Of a DNA stretch of 64,000 nucleotides, positions 49,365 to 60,823 are shown piece by piece (the first letter of the stretch is position 1; every line of letters starts with the position of its first letter). The notes below the pieces were generated by a model. It was not told where the DNA came from. It saw only the letters and a list, made by a program, of their open reading frames with translations, and did not search any database. The translations under genes and the position numbers were made by a program. The stretch spans positions 62,001 through 126,000 of the forward strand of contig NZ_AOCG01000006.1 of NCBI RefSeq assembly GCF_000525795.1, given 5' to 3'. The stretch comes from Listeria aquatica FSL S10-1188 (lineage in GTDB: Bacteria; Bacillota; Bacilli; Lactobacillales; Listeriaceae).

Positions 49365-52165
49365 TTACTCCTCTTCTTCCTCAAAAAAGTTCGTCATTTC
49401 TTCAAGCAAAACCGATTTATCCCCTTTGACTTCTGTCACATCGGGAATAGAATTTAAAAAAACTTTGACCGAAAGTCGTCGTATCCACACGATTATCAAA
49501 GATCACGACAATACCACGGTCCGTTTCTCGTCGGATCAAACGACCAAACCCTTGTTTAAACCGAAGCACAGCTTGTGGAAGCGAAAAGGTTTGAAAAGCA
49601 TTTTCCCCACGTTTTTTATGCAAATCAATTTGTGCTTTCGTATAAGGATCATCAAGAGGTGCAAAAGGAAGGCGAACAATAACAAGACAACTAAGGGCTT
49701 CGCCCGGGATGTCAATCCCTTCCCAGAAACTCGTGGTTCCAAGAAGAACTGCCCTATCAAACTGCCGAAACTGTTTCGTTAAACGATTGACACTGCCACT
49801 TGAAAGGCCTTGTCCTAGTATCATAAATTCTTCCAGTTCTTGACGCTCTTTCAAGTAGCTATACACAAGCCGAAGCATTTCATGAGATGTAAAGAGCACA
49901 AGCATCTTTCCTTTTGTAATTAACAGCATTTCGCTCAAATAATCCGCCAGTATTTGCGTATATTTGGCAACTGGTGTGCCTTTAATTTGTGGCATATCAT
50001 TTGGCATTAAAATGCGCGCTTGCTCTGCGTAATTGAACGGCGAAGGAATTTGTGCTTCAATAAGGTCCGTTGTATTAAGTCCTAGTTCTTTTTTTTATAT
50101 AAGTGAACTTGCCATTTACAGAAAGCGTGGCCGACGTTAAAATGACACTTTCCTTTTTGGAGAAGAAAGCCTCTTTTAGTGCCTCTTCAGGAGTCATGTA
50201 AGAACCAATGATCCGTAAACTCGAAACGTGATGGTTTTTATCTGATTCAAGCGTAATCGTCATAACTTCTTCGCTGTTTACTTCAAGCCTTCTAAATTCA
50301 TCACTCATCGCTTTCCAGTCAAGCAAAAAGGAGTACACTTCTTCCACAAAAGCAGTTTCTGCTTCTTTAAGTGGTGCCTCAGCTCGCCCTTTTTCAAGTA
50401 AATTACTTAAGTTTCTTTCCACTTCATGGAAAAGCACGGCAACATTATCTGCTGCATAACGTAGCGTTTCCGTAAAGTGAACGACTTCTGTATTTTCAAT
50501 CAGTACAAGTTTTGTATCTGCTTTTTTCGTATTCACTAGAAGAGCATGTAGTTCTGTAAAAAAGTCTTCAATGGCTTCGTTTAATTTCACCTGTGCAATA
50601 TTTAAATCAAATAAACTCTCTTCGCCCGGAAACACAAAAGCAAGCCGGCTAAGGAGGGAATATTTTTCAAGCGATCCTAATTGATTTAGAAAATATTTAA
50701 CTTTACGGTAAGACAAAATAAAGCTTTTTTTCTCGCGCGCACTTTCAGCAAAATGATGTGCCTCATCAATGACAGCAACAGAATACTCCGGCAAAATTTT
50801 TCTTGCTTGGAAATGGTCAGCTAAAAGAAGAGCATGATTCACGATTAAAAGATCAGCCTGTTGCGCTTTTTTAACGCTGAATTTATAAAAATCATATTGA
50901 ATCCACGGGTCATCGCTTTCATTTAAGTACCAGCCCGTGTGTTTCAGCCGATTCCAAAACAGCGCGCCTCCACTTGACAAGTTGACTTCATCAATATCGC
51001 CCGTTTCTGTTTCTGAAAGCCATACTAAAAGCTTCATTTTCGTCACCACAACATCATATTGCGGATCAGATTCATTTAATAGCTGCTCAAACTTAAATAA
51101 ATTAAGATAATGCTCTCGCCCTTTCAAAATCTCTGCACGAACGCCCATCCCCGCAAGACTTCTCGCAAGCGGAACATCTTTTTCAAAAAGCTGCGTCTGT
51201 AACGCATTTGTATATGTACTGATTAAAACGGGTTGCTCCCTTTCTTTTGCCACATATAGTGCTGGAAAAAAATAGCCAAGCGACTTTCCGATCCCAGTTC
51301 CCGCCTCAATCAACGCATGTTTTTTCTCTTGCATGGCACGATACACTAAATTCATCATTTCAAACTGACCGTTTCTTGCATAAAGCGGCGTTCCCGCTTG
51401 TTTTAAGAGGGCTTCCTTTTCTTTCACTTCCTGCGGGAAAGTTCGACGAGTATCGGCTTTTTGCGCTTGAACTTTCGGTAACTGCTTTTTGCGCAGGACA
51501 AGGCCACGGTAAATAAAAAGATGATCTGGCATCTCCTCGTGCTGCTTCCCTTTCTTCATCTCGGTCTCAAATAAAAGTGTTGGCAAATGATTTTTTAATG
51601 GGCTAGCAATCGCTGTTAATTTTTCAACCAGTGGGAGTGGGAGCGCTTCAAGCTTTGTTAGTAGCTGAATAAGCAAAAGTGCGGTTACTTCTGCATCGCT
51701 ATCAGCTTGGTGAGGATTTTCATGTGCGAGTCCAAATTCATCTCCAAGATCCTGCAACTTATAGCTATCTATTTCTGGATAAAGAATCCGCGCTAATTCA
51801 ACCGTATCTAGTAGTGGGATTTTGGGCGGCGTCATTCCGATTCTGAACATCTCTTTTTGTAAAAAAGTCCAATCAAATGAGACATTATGCGCGACAAAAA
51901 TAGTGCCTTCTAGTAGCGCATAAATGGTTTCTGCAACATCTTCAAAAAGAGGAGCATCTAAAACGTCCTTCGAATCAATCCCTGTGAGTTCTTTAATAAA
52001 CGGCGGAATCGGCTTTTCTGGATTGATAAAAGTTGAAAAGCGCTGAACAATTTTCCCATCTTCTACCATGACGGCTGCGAACTGAATGATTCGGTCTTCT
52101 TTTGAGGCTTGATTCCCAGTCGTCTCGAGATCCACAACCACATATTTTTTCAATCTGCTTTTCAT
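49365..52165 (-). CDS. dinG: DinG-family ATP-dependent helicase with N-terminal DEDD exonuclease (two frameshifts)
   Basis: About 933 residues. Exonuclease domain (VVVDLETTGN, VAHNVSFDWTFL, HQADSDAEVTALL), helicase Walker A IEAGTGIGKSLGY, DEAH box VIDEAHHFAES, and C-terminal motifs TTSFWEGIDIPG and QGFGRLIRRETDRG. No FeS cysteines are seen, as in Bacillus-type DinG. Breaks are at 50089-50096 and 49456-49462, each with one extra base; repaired end NFFEEEE with the stop at 49365. ATG 52165 follows GGAAGGTGAAGAAA. Confidence 0.93.
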
Positions 52166-52202
52166 TTTCTTCACCTTCCTAAAATCCGATCCGCCGCACT
52201 AA

Positions 52203-52589
52203 TTATTCGAGTGTTGTTTCCGGCAACTCCTGATAGAGCCTTTCAGTAATTTGATTTTGTTCATTTAACACAATCACCTTTGGAACCAGTTTCTTAGCTT
52301 CCAGAGTTTCCATCTGCGCATAGCCCATAATGATGATCGTATCCCCTGGAGCAACTAATCTCGCCGCAGCTCCATTCACACAAATCACGCCACTTCCATA
52401 TGCCCCTTCAATAACATAGGTTTCAAATCGGGCTCCATTATGGTTATCGACAATTTGAACCCGCTCATTTGGCAAAAGCCCTGTTGCTTCCAGTAAAGCA
52501 GCATCGATCGTAATACTGCCTACATAATTCAAATTGGCTTCCGTTATCGTCGCGCGGTGAATTTTCGCATGCATCATTGTTCGTAGCAT
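52203..52589 (-). CDS. panD: Aspartate 1-decarboxylase
   Basis: Makes beta-alanine for pantothenate; self-cleaves between Gly24 and Ser25 to create a pyruvoyl group, the site being [10 protein letters not shown]. 128 residues, with [23 protein letters not shown] and IIIMGYAQM. The start overlaps the panC end by 16 bases, so it is translationally coupled. Intact. Confidence 0.96.
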   Translation of the reverse strand: MLRTMMHAKIHRATITEANLNYVGSITIDAALLEATGLLPNERVQIVDNHNGARFETYVIEGAYGSGVICVNGAAARLVAPGDTIIIMGYAQMETLEAKKLVPKVIVLNEQNQITERLYQELPETTLE

Positions 52590-53443
52590 TCGGCTTCACC
52601 TCCGCTTGGCAGAACAATTTCGTTATCGATCAAACGGGCCTTTTTATACTTGACAGCAGCAGCAAGAACCATTGGCTTCGTAAAATCCGTAACAGGTTTA
52701 AAATCTGGATAACTATAAAGCGCTAAATAGTCGAGTTTCAAAGTCACGTCTTGAAGGACTTCCTGAACCGCTCCTAAAATTTCTTGCTCACTTTGACATC
52801 CGCTTAAAATGCGATCCTTTCCGGCTAAAAGAGCACGGTGAATCACAGGAGCTTCATTTCGCTCTTCTTCAAGCAAGTTAACATTTCGGCTACTTTTTGC
52901 AAGACCATCGGCTTCGCGCACAGTTTCAACAGTACGAATGTCTACCGGTAAAAAATAATCCGAAACGAAATTTTGAACGATCGCAACTTGTTGGGCATCT
53001 TTTTGTCCAAAATAAGCGCGATCCGGTTGAACAAGCATAAATAATTTTAAAAGTACCGTCAAGACCCCATCAAAGTGACCTGGGCGTGCTTTCCCGTCCA
53101 AAACATCAACTGCTAGAACGGCTTTCACTTGCGCGCTCACTTTTCGCGGGTAAATTTCCTCAACCGACGGAATAAACAAAAGATCGACTTTCGCATTTTC
53201 GCTTAACTCGATGTCTTTTGTTTCATCGCGCGGATAAGCATCCAAATCCTCATTTGGGCCAAACTGCGTGGGATTTACGAACACGCTTGCCACAACAAAA
53301 TCATTTTCCAAGCGAGCTTTTTTCATCAAAGCAAGGTGCCCCTCATGTAAACTTCCCATTGTGGGGACAAAGCCAATACTTTTATTTGTTTGACTTGAAA
53401 GGATTTTCTTTAATTCGAGCTTCGAACGAACAACCTGCATCAT
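52574..53443 (-). CDS. panC: Pantothenate synthetase
   Basis: Condenses pantoate and beta-alanine with ATP. 289 residues: [17 protein letters not shown] (HxGH), [28 protein letters not shown] and [10 protein letters not shown]. It overlaps panB (ATGA) and panD, forming the panBCD operon. Confidence 0.96.
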   Translation of the reverse strand: MMQVVRSKLELKKILSSQTNKSIGFVPTMGSLHEGHLALMKKARLENDFVVASVFVNPTQFGPNEDLDAYPRDETKDIELSENAKVDLLFIPSVEEIYPRKVSAQVKAVLAVDVLDGKARPGHFDGVLTVLLKLFMLVQPDRAYFGQKDAQQVAIVQNFVSDYFLPVDIRTVETVREADGLAKSSRNVNLLEEERNEAPVIHRALLAGKDRILSGCQSEQEILGAVQEVLQDVTLKLDYLALYSYPDFKPVTDFTKPMVLAAAVKYKKARLIDNEIVLPSGGEAECYEQ

Positions 53444-54279
53444 GCTTTTTCTCCCCCGTAAAGACCACGAAGCTCTTCTTCTTTCATCGTAAACGAATGC
53501 ACATCCTCGGGGAATTTTTTCGCTCTTACATCAGCAACATACGCTTTAAGCGCTGGCTCAATCAGTTGATCGACTTCTGCGTAAGCTTTCACGAACTTCG
53601 CCCGCCGTGAGATCCCGTATCCGACAATGTCATGATAGACAAGGACTTGTCCATCCGTTTCGGCACCAGCACCGATACCTATCGTTGGAATCGAAAGTGC
53701 CTCAGTCACTTTTTCAGCGAGCTGCTTTGGAATGGCTTCAAGAACCAGTGCAATTGCCCCCGCCGCTTCCACTTCTTTTGCTTGTTGAAGTAAAGCATTC
53801 GCCTCATCCATTGATTTCGCACGCACTTTATAACTCCCTGTAAGCCCGACGCTTTGTGGGGTAAGACCTAAGTGCGCGACAACCGGTGCTCCCGCTTCTG
53901 TTAGCGACCTGATTTTTCCAACAACACTCCCCGCACCTTCAAGCTTAATCGCATCGGCGCCGCCTTCTTGAATCAGTAAACGTGCATGTTGAAGTGTTTC
54001 ACTTGTTGAACCGTGATAACTCATAAAAGGCATATCCGTCACGACAAACGTATGAGGAGCTCCACGTTTTACAGCTTTTGTATGGTGGATCATATCAGAA
54101 AGTGTAACTGGAACGGTTGATTCATAGCCAAGCACCACCATTCCAAGTGAGTCTCCGACGAGAATAAGATCCATTCCAGCTCTTTCTGCATTTTTCGCTG
54201 ATGGATAGTCGTACGCTGTCATCATCACAATTTTTTCCGAACGCGACTTCATTTCAAAAAAATCAATCGGTTTCTTCAT
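53440..54279 (-). CDS. panB: 3-methyl-2-oxobutanoate hydroxymethyltransferase
   Basis: First committed enzyme of pantothenate synthesis, forming ketopantoate. 279 residues: [17 protein letters not shown], the metal aspartate in [33 protein letters not shown] and [17 protein letters not shown]. First gene of panBCD. Confidence 0.96.
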   Translation of the reverse strand: MKKPIDFFEMKSRSEKIVMMTAYDYPSAKNAERAGMDLILVGDSLGMVVLGYESTVPVTLSDMIHHTKAVKRGAPHTFVVTDMPFMSYHGSTSETLQHARLLIQEGGADAIKLEGAGSVVGKIRSLTEAGAPVVAHLGLTPQSVGLTGSYKVRAKSMDEANALLQQAKEVEAAGAIALVLEAIPKQLAEKVTEALSIPTIGIGAGAETDGQVLVYHDIVGYGISRRAKFVKAYAEVDQLIEPALKAYVADVRAKKFPEDVHSFTMKEEELRGLYGGEKA

Positions 54280-54442
54280 TTTTTCATCCTTTCGTCCATG
54301 TTCATATCACGAATCACGGCAAAAATTAGTTTTTTGAAGACAGGGCCGTATCGTTTCCTCTAGGAATACAATCATTCGCCTAGCTTCATCTGCTATCTTA
54401 TCACATTTTTAAAATCCCTTAAAGTTTAGCGCCAAAAGAAAA

Positions 54443-54466
54443 AGCACCAGCCAAAAGACCGGTGCT
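54443..54466 (-). terminator. Probable terminator after the small acidic gene
   Basis: AGCACC (54443-54448) pairs with GGTGCT (54461-54466) with further partial pairing inside, then a U-rich stretch on the minus strand. Confidence 0.6.
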
Positions 54467-54504
54467 ACTTTGTTTCCTTAGATGGAAAAGGAATAATTTG
54501 ACGG

Positions 54505-54714
54505 TTACTCTCCGCATTTTTTTTCTTTCTTATCTTCCTCTTCTCTTTCTGCTTGTTTAAGCAAATCAAAACTTAACTCATCAATCAAGCTTTCACTTTG
54601 TCTTACGATTTCCCAAAAAGTTCTAGCTTCGCTCGGATTTTCCTCAAAAATATCTTCAAGCGTTTTTCTCGCAAGCGTCATGCGTTCTTCCTTTCGCATG
54701 TAGGGCTGCTCCAT
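54505..54714 (-). CDS. Small charged protein of unknown function
   Basis: About 69 residues from ATG 54714 (GAGGGG nine bases upstream); ATG 54723 is directly abutted by the ribosome site and less likely. Predicted helical and strongly charged (MRKEERMTLARKTLEDIFEE, SLIDELSFDLLKQAEREEEDKK split across residues 40-66), with one cysteine near the end. Not recognised. It lies between the thioredoxin-like lipoprotein and panB. Confidence 0.6.
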   Translation of the reverse strand: MEQPYMRKEERMTLARKTLEDIFEENPSEARTFWEIVRQSESLIDELSFDLLKQAEREEEDKKEKKCGE

Positions 54715-54839
54715 TTCACTCATCCCCTCAAAATAAAATCCTCACCCTTATTTTAGCACTTCTTAAGCGTATAAAATGTGACGAAAAATCGAATTTTATT
54801 TGGGAAAAACGATAATTTTTCAAAAAAAATATCGCTTTT

Positions 54840-55311
54840 TTATGATAAATTTTTTCTAAGCCAGTCGGTCAGTTCTTTTTTTGAATCATTTCCGTGAAAA
54901 ATCGCTTGAACTTTTCCATTTTTAAAAGCAATTAACGTCGGAACCGAATCAATTTTAACTTTTTTTTAAAGCGCTGATCATTGCCTTACGATCTTTCTCA
55001 CCCGCTTGATCCGTGTTGTAATAGTCAAGCTTGCCCCAGTCATTTTCTTTTAAGACCTGTTGCAAAATAGGTTGAAAAGCCTGACAGTCTGGGCAAGTTG
55101 GTCGCCCTACATAAACTACTTGGGTTCGTTTGTCAATCTCAATCTGTGCGAATTTTTCCGTTCCGATTGGATTTAAAAATGACTTGCCAGCTTTTTCCGT
55201 TTGCTGCGCCTTCTCACTCGACTGTTTATCAGAATCAGAAAACGATCCACAAGCACTAAGTAACAATAATGCCATAATGGAAATCAGCAGTAAATGGATA
55301 GATTTTCGCAT
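54840..55311 (-). CDS. Thioredoxin-like lipoprotein (one frameshift)
   Basis: About 157 residues. Lipoprotein signal peptide (LLLISIMALLLLSACGS, lipobox cysteine at about residue 21), a Ser/Lys/Glu-rich linker, then a thioredoxin fold with CxxC in VGRPTCPDCQAFQP and cis-proline in DSVPTLIAFKNGK. One T removed from 54960-54967 joins the two halves. It resembles bacteriocin-accessory/thiol-disulfide lipoproteins; lmo1903 from memory. ATG 55311 has AGGAGG upstream. Confidence 0.82.
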
Positions 55312-55368
55312 ACCAAACCTCCTCACCTAGATTATACCGGAAATGGCGCTAAATGAAAAAACGAAAAA

Positions 55369-55388
55369 AGGCGGTTTCTAGCCCACCT
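55369..55388 (-). terminator. Probable terminator after birA
   Basis: AGGCGG / CCACCT short stem with A and T flanks on both sides (bidirectional appearance), between the birA stop and the lipoprotein start. Confidence 0.6.
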
Positions 55389-55446
55389 TTTTTTGAAATT
55401 TACGTCTTTAAGCCTTTGTTTCCAGTGAAAAAGCGTTTTTCAGCTC

Positions 55447-56425
55447 TTAATTTTCAAATTCAATATCCGCCGAATAAACGGAATGTTGCTTTCCTTCATC
55501 ATCGCGCACAAATAGCACACCAGTATCTGAAATCCCCTCAGCTCTACCCGTGATCGTTCCCTTAAGCGTCCTTACCTGAATGCGTTCTGAAAAAGGAATG
55601 GCTTGTTCTTCCCAAAGTAATTTGATCGGAGCAAATCCTTGTTCGAGATAAAGTTTATAATACTTTTCGAGTTGTTTAAAAAATTTCTTGCACAATTTCT
55701 GTTCGCGAAAACACTTTTCCCGCTTCCATGCGCAAGGAAGTTGCTTTTTGCTTGAGTTCATCAGGAAAAGAGGCTTGATTCACATTCATCCCAATTCCAA
55801 TGATGACCGCATGAATCGTTTCCGCTTCTGCTTGCATTTCCGTTAACACACCGCAAATCTTTCGTTTTCCGATGTAAATATCATTCGGCCACTTAATTCT
55901 CGCTTCAAGTCCCGTAAGCTTTTGAACCGTTTCAGCAACTGCAAGCGAAGCAATAAAAGTAAGCTGCGGCACTTCCGTAATAGGGATGTCTGGCTTTAAA
56001 ATGATACTTGTGAAAATCCCTTCCCCGCGGCTTGATAGCCAGTCACGCCTAAGTCGTCCCTTTCCAGCATTTTGAAAATCAGCGACGATTGCCGTCCCCT
56101 CAGGTGCACCACAATTCACCTTTTCATGCGCTATCAGTTGCGTAGAGGCTACTTCCTCATAAAAATATAACGTGCGTCCGGTAAATTCCGTTTCTAACCC
56201 CAAAAGTAAACTATCTTTCGAGAAAAGCGTGCCAAATTTTGCTAAACGGTAGCCTTTGTTTCTGACCGCCTCAATTTGAAAGCCCTCTTTCCGAAGATTT
56301 TCCATGTGTTTCCAAATCGCAGCCCGCGAAATCCCTAGTTGTTCCGCAATTTCTTGTCCGGATACAAATTGATCCACGTGCTTTGAAAAAAGCGCTAAAA
56401 GTTTATCCCGATTTTGATTAGTCAT
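55447..56425 (-). CDS. birA: Biotin operon repressor / biotin-[acetyl-CoA-carboxylase] ligase (one frameshift)
   Basis: 326 residues after repair. N-terminal HTH (VSGQEIAEQLGISRAAIWKHMENL), ligase core GKGRLRRDWLS and IKWPNDIYIGKRKICG, and the C-terminal SH3-like domain (VRTLKGTITGRAEGISDTG). The frame breaks at a six-A run 55678-55683, between QEIF and KQLEKYY. ATG 56425 overlaps the cca stop by eight bases. It both biotinylates carboxylases and represses biotin genes. Confidence 0.94.
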
Positions 56426-57590
56426 CCAAAAGCCACCTCCTGATTGCTTCTTCTTCGTTTGGAAGTTCACCTAAAACAATTTTCTCCTCAATTTCTGTGA
56501 GCAGCTCCCTAAGCCAGGGACCCCCAGCTTTTTCATAAAAAGCCATTAAAAATCGTCCATCTATCACGATTTCTGATGAAGCATGAATCGGAAGCGCCTC
56601 ATAGCTGACAAGAATACTCCCGACATCATTTGCTTCACCGATTAAGGCTTTCCCAGCTTCCACAAGACGAATCCCCTCCGCGCCTGCTTGATAAAGTGAA
56701 TACTTGGTCCACGGTTTCCCAGTTTGTATCCAGGTATAAGCCTGTTCGGTTCGTTTAACTTGCTGATTAGAAAGCTTCCAAGCTCGTAAAAAAGCACGAA
56801 CAGAATCAGGTTGCCGCGCGAGAACAAGACTAAGCCATACTAAATCTTCACTTGGTATTTCAGAAAACCGAAAATGTGCTAGTCGTTCGAGTGCTGCTTT
56901 TTGTCCAAGAAGCCCTGGCAGATAACGTTCCATCCCGATTTCAGTAATCAATTCAAAAGCTTTTATACGTCCTTTTCCTTGTACAAGTTTGACCCACTCA
57001 ACTCGAATTCGCTCAACAGCTGTATGCGCAAGTAAATCCACTTCTTCATTCAAAGCTTGTCTCGTTTTTTCTTCCAGAGTAAATTCAAGCTGACTTAAAA
57101 AGCGAACGGCTCGCATAATCCGTAAGGCATCTTCTCTGAAGCGGTGTTTGGCTTCCCCAACCGCTTTAATTTCACGTCGCCAAATAGCTGTTTCTCCCAA
57201 AAATGGGTCGTGTAACTTTCCTGTTTTATCCATCGCAATGGCATTCATGGTGAAATCACGCCGCAGTAAATCTTCTTCAAGCGAGCGAACGAAATGCACT
57301 TCACTTGGCCTTCTGAAATCCACGTATTTCCCCTCTGTTCGAAAAGTTGTGACTTCATAGAGCTCCCCCTCCTGCCTCACGGTGACGGTCCCATGCTGAA
57401 TCCCTGTATCATAGGTTTTACGAAACAGTTGCTTCACTTCGCTAGGAAAAGCGCTCGTCGCAATGTCAACATCATTCACATCGCGCTTAAGCAAATAGTC
57501 GCGCACAGCTCCGCCAACAAAATAAGCTTCATAACCAGCCTGTTCTAAAGTTTCGAGTACGGGAAGCGCTTGTTCAAAAATGAGATCCAT
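56418..57590 (-). CDS. cca: CCA-adding tRNA nucleotidyltransferase
   Basis: 390 residues; adds or repairs the tRNA 3' CCA. Nucleotidyltransferase motif YFVGGAVRDYLLKRDVNDVD split over residues 23-42, RRDFTMNAIAMD and the nucleotide-recognition REDALRIMRAVRFLSQL. Class II enzyme. It starts 27 bases after dapB, with no mgsA between. Confidence 0.95.
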   Translation of the reverse strand: MDLIFEQALPVLETLEQAGYEAYFVGGAVRDYLLKRDVNDVDIATSAFPSEVKQLFRKTYDTGIQHGTVTVRQEGELYEVTTFRTEGKYVDFRRPSEVHFVRSLEEDLLRRDFTMNAIAMDKTGKLHDPFLGETAIWRREIKAVGEAKHRFREDALRIMRAVRFLSQLEFTLEEKTRQALNEEVDLLAHTAVERIRVEWVKLVQGKGRIKAFELITEIGMERYLPGLLGQKAALERLAHFRFSEIPSEDLVWLSLVLARQPDSVRAFLRAWKLSNQQVKRTEQAYTWIQTGKPWTKYSLYQAGAEGIRLVEAGKALIGEANDVGSILVSYEALPIHASSEIVIDGRFLMAFYEKAGGPWLRELLTEIEEKIVLGELPNEEEAIRRWLLDD

Positions 57591-57617
57591 TTTTTTCTCC
57601 TATTCTAAAAAGATTCC

Positions 57618-58409
57618 TTACAAAATATTTTCTAGTCCATAAATCAGGGTTTTCAGTTCCGCTGTTTTACGAATAGCAAGCGTTACGCCTGACATGAAAG
57701 AAACGCGATCATAGGAATCGTGGCGAATAGTTAAGCCTTGGCCGGCCGCACCAAATACTACCTCTTGATGGGCGATTAAGCCCGGCAAACGTACGCTATG
57801 AATGCGCATGCCTTCGTAATCAGCACCGCGTGCACCCGGAAGTGTTTCTTTTTCATCTGGATGCCCTTGCTTGATTTTCTCACGCGTTTTTGAAATCATT
57901 TCTGCTGTTTTTACTGCCGTTCCGCTTGGTGCATCTAACTTCCGGTCATGGTGTAGTTCGATGATTTCAACATTGGGAAAGTAGGCCGCGACTTTTTCAG
58001 CAAATTGCATCATTAAAACGGCACCGACAGCAAAATTCGGTGCAATTAAACTTCCGGTTTGTTTTGCTTCTGCAAGGTGTGTAAGCTCCTCAATTTGTTC
58101 CGTCGTAAATCCAGTCGTTCCAACGATTGCTCGAGCGCCATGTTCGATAATCTTTTTGGTGTTTTGATAAGCAGACGCTGGAGTTGTAAAATCAACAACA
58201 GCTTCCGGATGAGCCTCGCTTAGCAGTTGACCCAGATCCCCGTAAACCGGAACATTTTCTGCATGAAACTCTGGCAATTCTGCAATGTTTTTTTCAGTTG
58301 GTTCGTGGTCCAGTACAGCAACAAGCTCCATATCTTTTTCTGCCAGAACTGTTCGTACGACTTCACTCCCCATTCTTCCTTTAAAACCAGATACTGCTAC
58401 TTTAATCAT
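57618..58409 (-). CDS. dapB: 4-hydroxy-tetrahydrodipicolinate reductase
   Basis: Lysine/meso-diaminopimelate pathway, 263 residues. Nucleotide-binding [19 protein letters not shown], and the catalytic [15 protein letters not shown]. It overlaps the mazG-like gene upstream by eight bases and is followed closely by cca. Its product feeds wall cross-linking. Confidence 0.96.
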   Translation of the reverse strand: MIKVAVSGFKGRMGSEVVRTVLAEKDMELVAVLDHEPTEKNIAELPEFHAENVPVYGDLGQLLSEAHPEAVVDFTTPASAYQNTKKIIEHGARAIVGTTGFTTEQIEELTHLAEAKQTGSLIAPNFAVGAVLMMQFAEKVAAYFPNVEIIELHHDRKLDAPSGTAVKTAEMISKTREKIKQGHPDEKETLPGARGADYEGMRIHSVRLPGLIAHQEVVFGAAGQGLTIRHDSYDRVSFMSGVTLAIRKTAELKTLIYGLENIL

Positions 58410-58740
58410 TTTGATTGTCCTCCTTTTTGGTCCAGCGATCCTTGTCGCGTGTCTTAAATTTACGCATCACCCGGTCGTGTGCTTCTTCCATATCAATATG
58501 TAAAGAATTAGCCATACAAGTTAAAACGAACAAACAATCTCCGAGTTCTTCTTCAAGCGATTTCTCTCCTTCAGAAGTCTTCTTAGTTTTTTCACCATAA
58601 TAATGATTGATTTCGCGTGCAAGTTCACCTGTTTCTTCTGTAACTCGTGCCATCATCGCAAGCGGTGAAAAATAGCCTTCTTTAAATTGACCGATAAACT
58701 GGTCAACTTCTTTTTGCATTTCCTGAATCGTCTTCGCCAC
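58402..58740 (-). CDS. MazG-like nucleotide pyrophosphohydrolase, YpjD type
   Basis: 112 residues, all-alpha NTP pyrophosphatase fold; metal-binding acidic motif [10 protein letters not shown] and [16 protein letters not shown]. Likely house-cleaning of abnormal nucleotides. ATG 58740 is preceded by AGGGGGA. First gene of the ypjD-dapB-cca-birA run. Confidence 0.9.
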   Translation of the reverse strand: MAKTIQEMQKEVDQFIGQFKEGYFSPLAMMARVTEETGELAREINHYYGEKTKKTSEGEKSLEEELGDCLFVLTCMANSLHIDMEEAHDRVMRKFKTRDKDRWTKKEDNQND

Positions 58741-58859
58741 GTAAAATCCCCCTTAATTTATGATACACTAAAAAAGTAAACACTTAATAATATCCTTCTT
58801 CTTATTATACCGAATGTAGATAAATGACGTCTATCAAAGACCGAGAAAGGAGTAAATTC

Positions 58860-59726
58860 ATGCTTAAAACCATTCGCCTGAAAAACATTCTTTTTATCAT
58901 GCTCGGGACAGCAATTTATGCTTTTGGCTTAGTTAATTTTAACATTCAAAACGGACTGGGTGAAGGTGGTCTCACAGGGATCACACTTATTTTGCTACAT
59001 TTCTTGCACATTGACCCTGCCTACTCCAATATTCTTCTAAATGCTCCCCTATTTTTGATTGGTTGGCGGGTACTTGGAAGCCGTGCATTTATGTATACCG
59101 GAATTGGCACACTTAGTCTATCGTTATTTTTATGGATTTTCCAGCGGATTCCTTTTACGCTTGATCTCCATTCTGATTTACTTCTCGTCACGCTCTTTGC
59201 TGGTGGGTTCACAGGGATTGGACTTGGAATTGTCTTTCGTTACGGGGGCACAACAGGTGGCAGCGATATCATTGCAAAACTCTTAAACTATAAAAAAGGG
59301 ATCAGCATGGGACGGACTCTTTTTCTCTTCGATGCGCTAGTTCTCACCGCATCCATTTCCTACTTGGACATTCGACAAGTGATGTACACGCTTGTTGCCG
59401 TATTTATCGGCGCTCGTGTCATTGACTTCGTTCAAGAAGGAGCTTACGCCGCAAGAGGAGCTACGATCATCTCGCAAAAGAACGAGAAAATCGCCGATCG
59501 CGTCATGCAAACGATGAACCGTGGCGTCACAATTCTTGAAGGAAGAGGAGGCTTTTCAAAACTCGATCAAGACGTTCTTTATATCGTCGTCGCCAAAAAT
59601 GAAATCATTCAATTAAAACAAATTATCGACTCCATCGATCCACACGCTTTCGTTTCTGTTAGCACTGTTCATGACGTGATGGGTGAAGGCTTTACACTGG
59701 ATGAAAATAAAAATCCGCTCGATTAA
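58860..59726 (+). CDS. YitT family membrane protein (DUF161/DUF2179)
   Basis: 288 residues from ATG 58860 (GAAAGGAG upstream); an outer start at 58824 is unnecessary. Five to six membrane helices including LFIMLGTAIYAFGLV-like start and FRYGGTTGGSDIIAKLLNYKKG; C-terminal soluble DUF2179 domain (GVTILEGRGGFSKLDQDVLYIV, split near residues 222-243). Function unknown. Convergent with the next gene, overlapping by four bases. Confidence 0.87.
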   Translation: MLKTIRLKNILFIMLGTAIYAFGLVNFNIQNGLGEGGLTGITLILLHFLHIDPAYSNILLNAPLFLIGWRVLGSRAFMYTGIGTLSLSLFLWIFQRIPFTLDLHSDLLLVTLFAGGFTGIGLGIVFRYGGTTGGSDIIAKLLNYKKGISMGRTLFLFDALVLTASISYLDIRQVMYTLVAVFIGARVIDFVQEGAYAARGATIISQKNEKIADRVMQTMNRGVTILEGRGGFSKLDQDVLYIVVAKNEIIQLKQIIDSIDPHAFVSVSTVHDVMGEGFTLDENKNPLD

Positions 59727-60823
59727 CGTTTTTGGATATATTTTTTCGGATCAAACGGCGCAAGGTTGAAAGAAATCGGTTCATTTGCCGCAAGCCCCGC
59801 TAACAGTTTCCCGACAAAAGGACCGGTTGTTAGCCCAGAAGCTCCCAACCCATTAGCAAGAAAAACTTGATTAGGGAGCCATTCTCCGATAAACGGAGTA
59901 AAATCCGAAGTGTATGGCCGAGTGCCTACAGAAAGTGTCATTTCACTTTTTTCTTCGTCAAGCTGAATAAACGGCGCAAGCTCAGTTAAAATCTCCTCCT
60001 GCGCATCCTTTGTTGGGGTGAGATCAAACTGGGCTTCTTTTTCATGTGTCGCACCAAGAAGCAAGTTGCCTCCATCAAACGGTACAATCGATTTCGATGC
60101 CGGCGGTAATATCACTGGCCAGTCCCCCATCTCTAAATGTTCAAAGTGAAGCGAAAGAAGTTGCCCTTTTTGAGCGAGCAAATCCGCCGAATAGCCTGCC
60201 TCATTTAAAAGCGGATTTAGCCACGCGCCAGTAGCTAGAAGTAACCGGTCATATGTCATTTTGCCCCCGTCAACAGTCAACCGCATTTTCTGATTCAAGC
60301 TTGCATCCCCGTGTATCACTTGTGCCCCGTAAAGACTGGCCCCTTCAAGCAAAGCATCCCGAACAAGCGCCCCTTTACTTCTTCCCCCGCCACTTAGGGA
60401 AACGGCCCCATAATCGTTTCGTGCAAGTGGAAAGCGTTTTTTCACTTCTTCTGGTGTCAACTTTTCAATCGTTCCCATCTCAGGCGCTTCTTCCTTACGC
60501 TCTTTTGCAAGCTCATAAAGCGCATCTAGGGTTTCCCCTTCTTTCCGCAGACAAAGCGCCCCAACTTGTTTGTATCCAGAAGAAAGCCCTAGATCTGCAA
60601 GTTCACGATCTAGTTCAGGATAAAAACGCGCACTAGCTTTGGCCAGTTCATACCAAACTTTATTTCGCCGCTTGGAGACCCACGGACAAATAATTCCTGC
60701 TGCATGTTCCGTTGCCTGGCCCGCATCTTTTCGGTCAACGATTGTGACAGCATGTCCATTTCTTGCCAGGTGGTAAGCTGCACTTGCCCCGACAATTCCA
60801 GAACCTATAACTACAAATTTCAT
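59723..60823 (-). CDS. FAD-dependent oxidoreductase, DAO family
   Basis: 366 residues. N-terminal FAD dinucleotide fold VVIGSGIVGASAAYHLARNG, DAO-type GALCLRKEGE, LLLATGAWLNPLL and the C-terminal FLANGLGASGLTTGPFVGKLLAG split near residues 325-347. Could oxidise an amino acid or glycine-like substrate; specificity not readable. It overlaps the UDG gene upstream by four bases (ATGA). Confidence 0.87.
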   Translation of the reverse strand: MKFVVIGSGIVGASAAYHLARNGHAVTIVDRKDAGQATEHAAGIICPWVSKRRNKVWYELAKASARFYPELDRELADLGLSSGYKQVGALCLRKEGETLDALYELAKERKEEAPEMGTIEKLTPEEVKKRFPLARNDYGAVSLSGGGRSKGALVRDALLEGASLYGAQVIHGDASLNQKMRLTVDGGKMTYDRLLLATGAWLNPLLNEAGYSADLLAQKGQLLSLHFEHLEMGDWPVILPPASKSIVPFDGGNLLLGATHEKEAQFDLTPTKDAQEEILTELAPFIQLDEEKSEMTLSVGTRPYTSDFTPFIGEWLPNQVFLANGLGASGLTTGPFVGKLLAGLAANEPISFNLAPFDPKKYIQKR

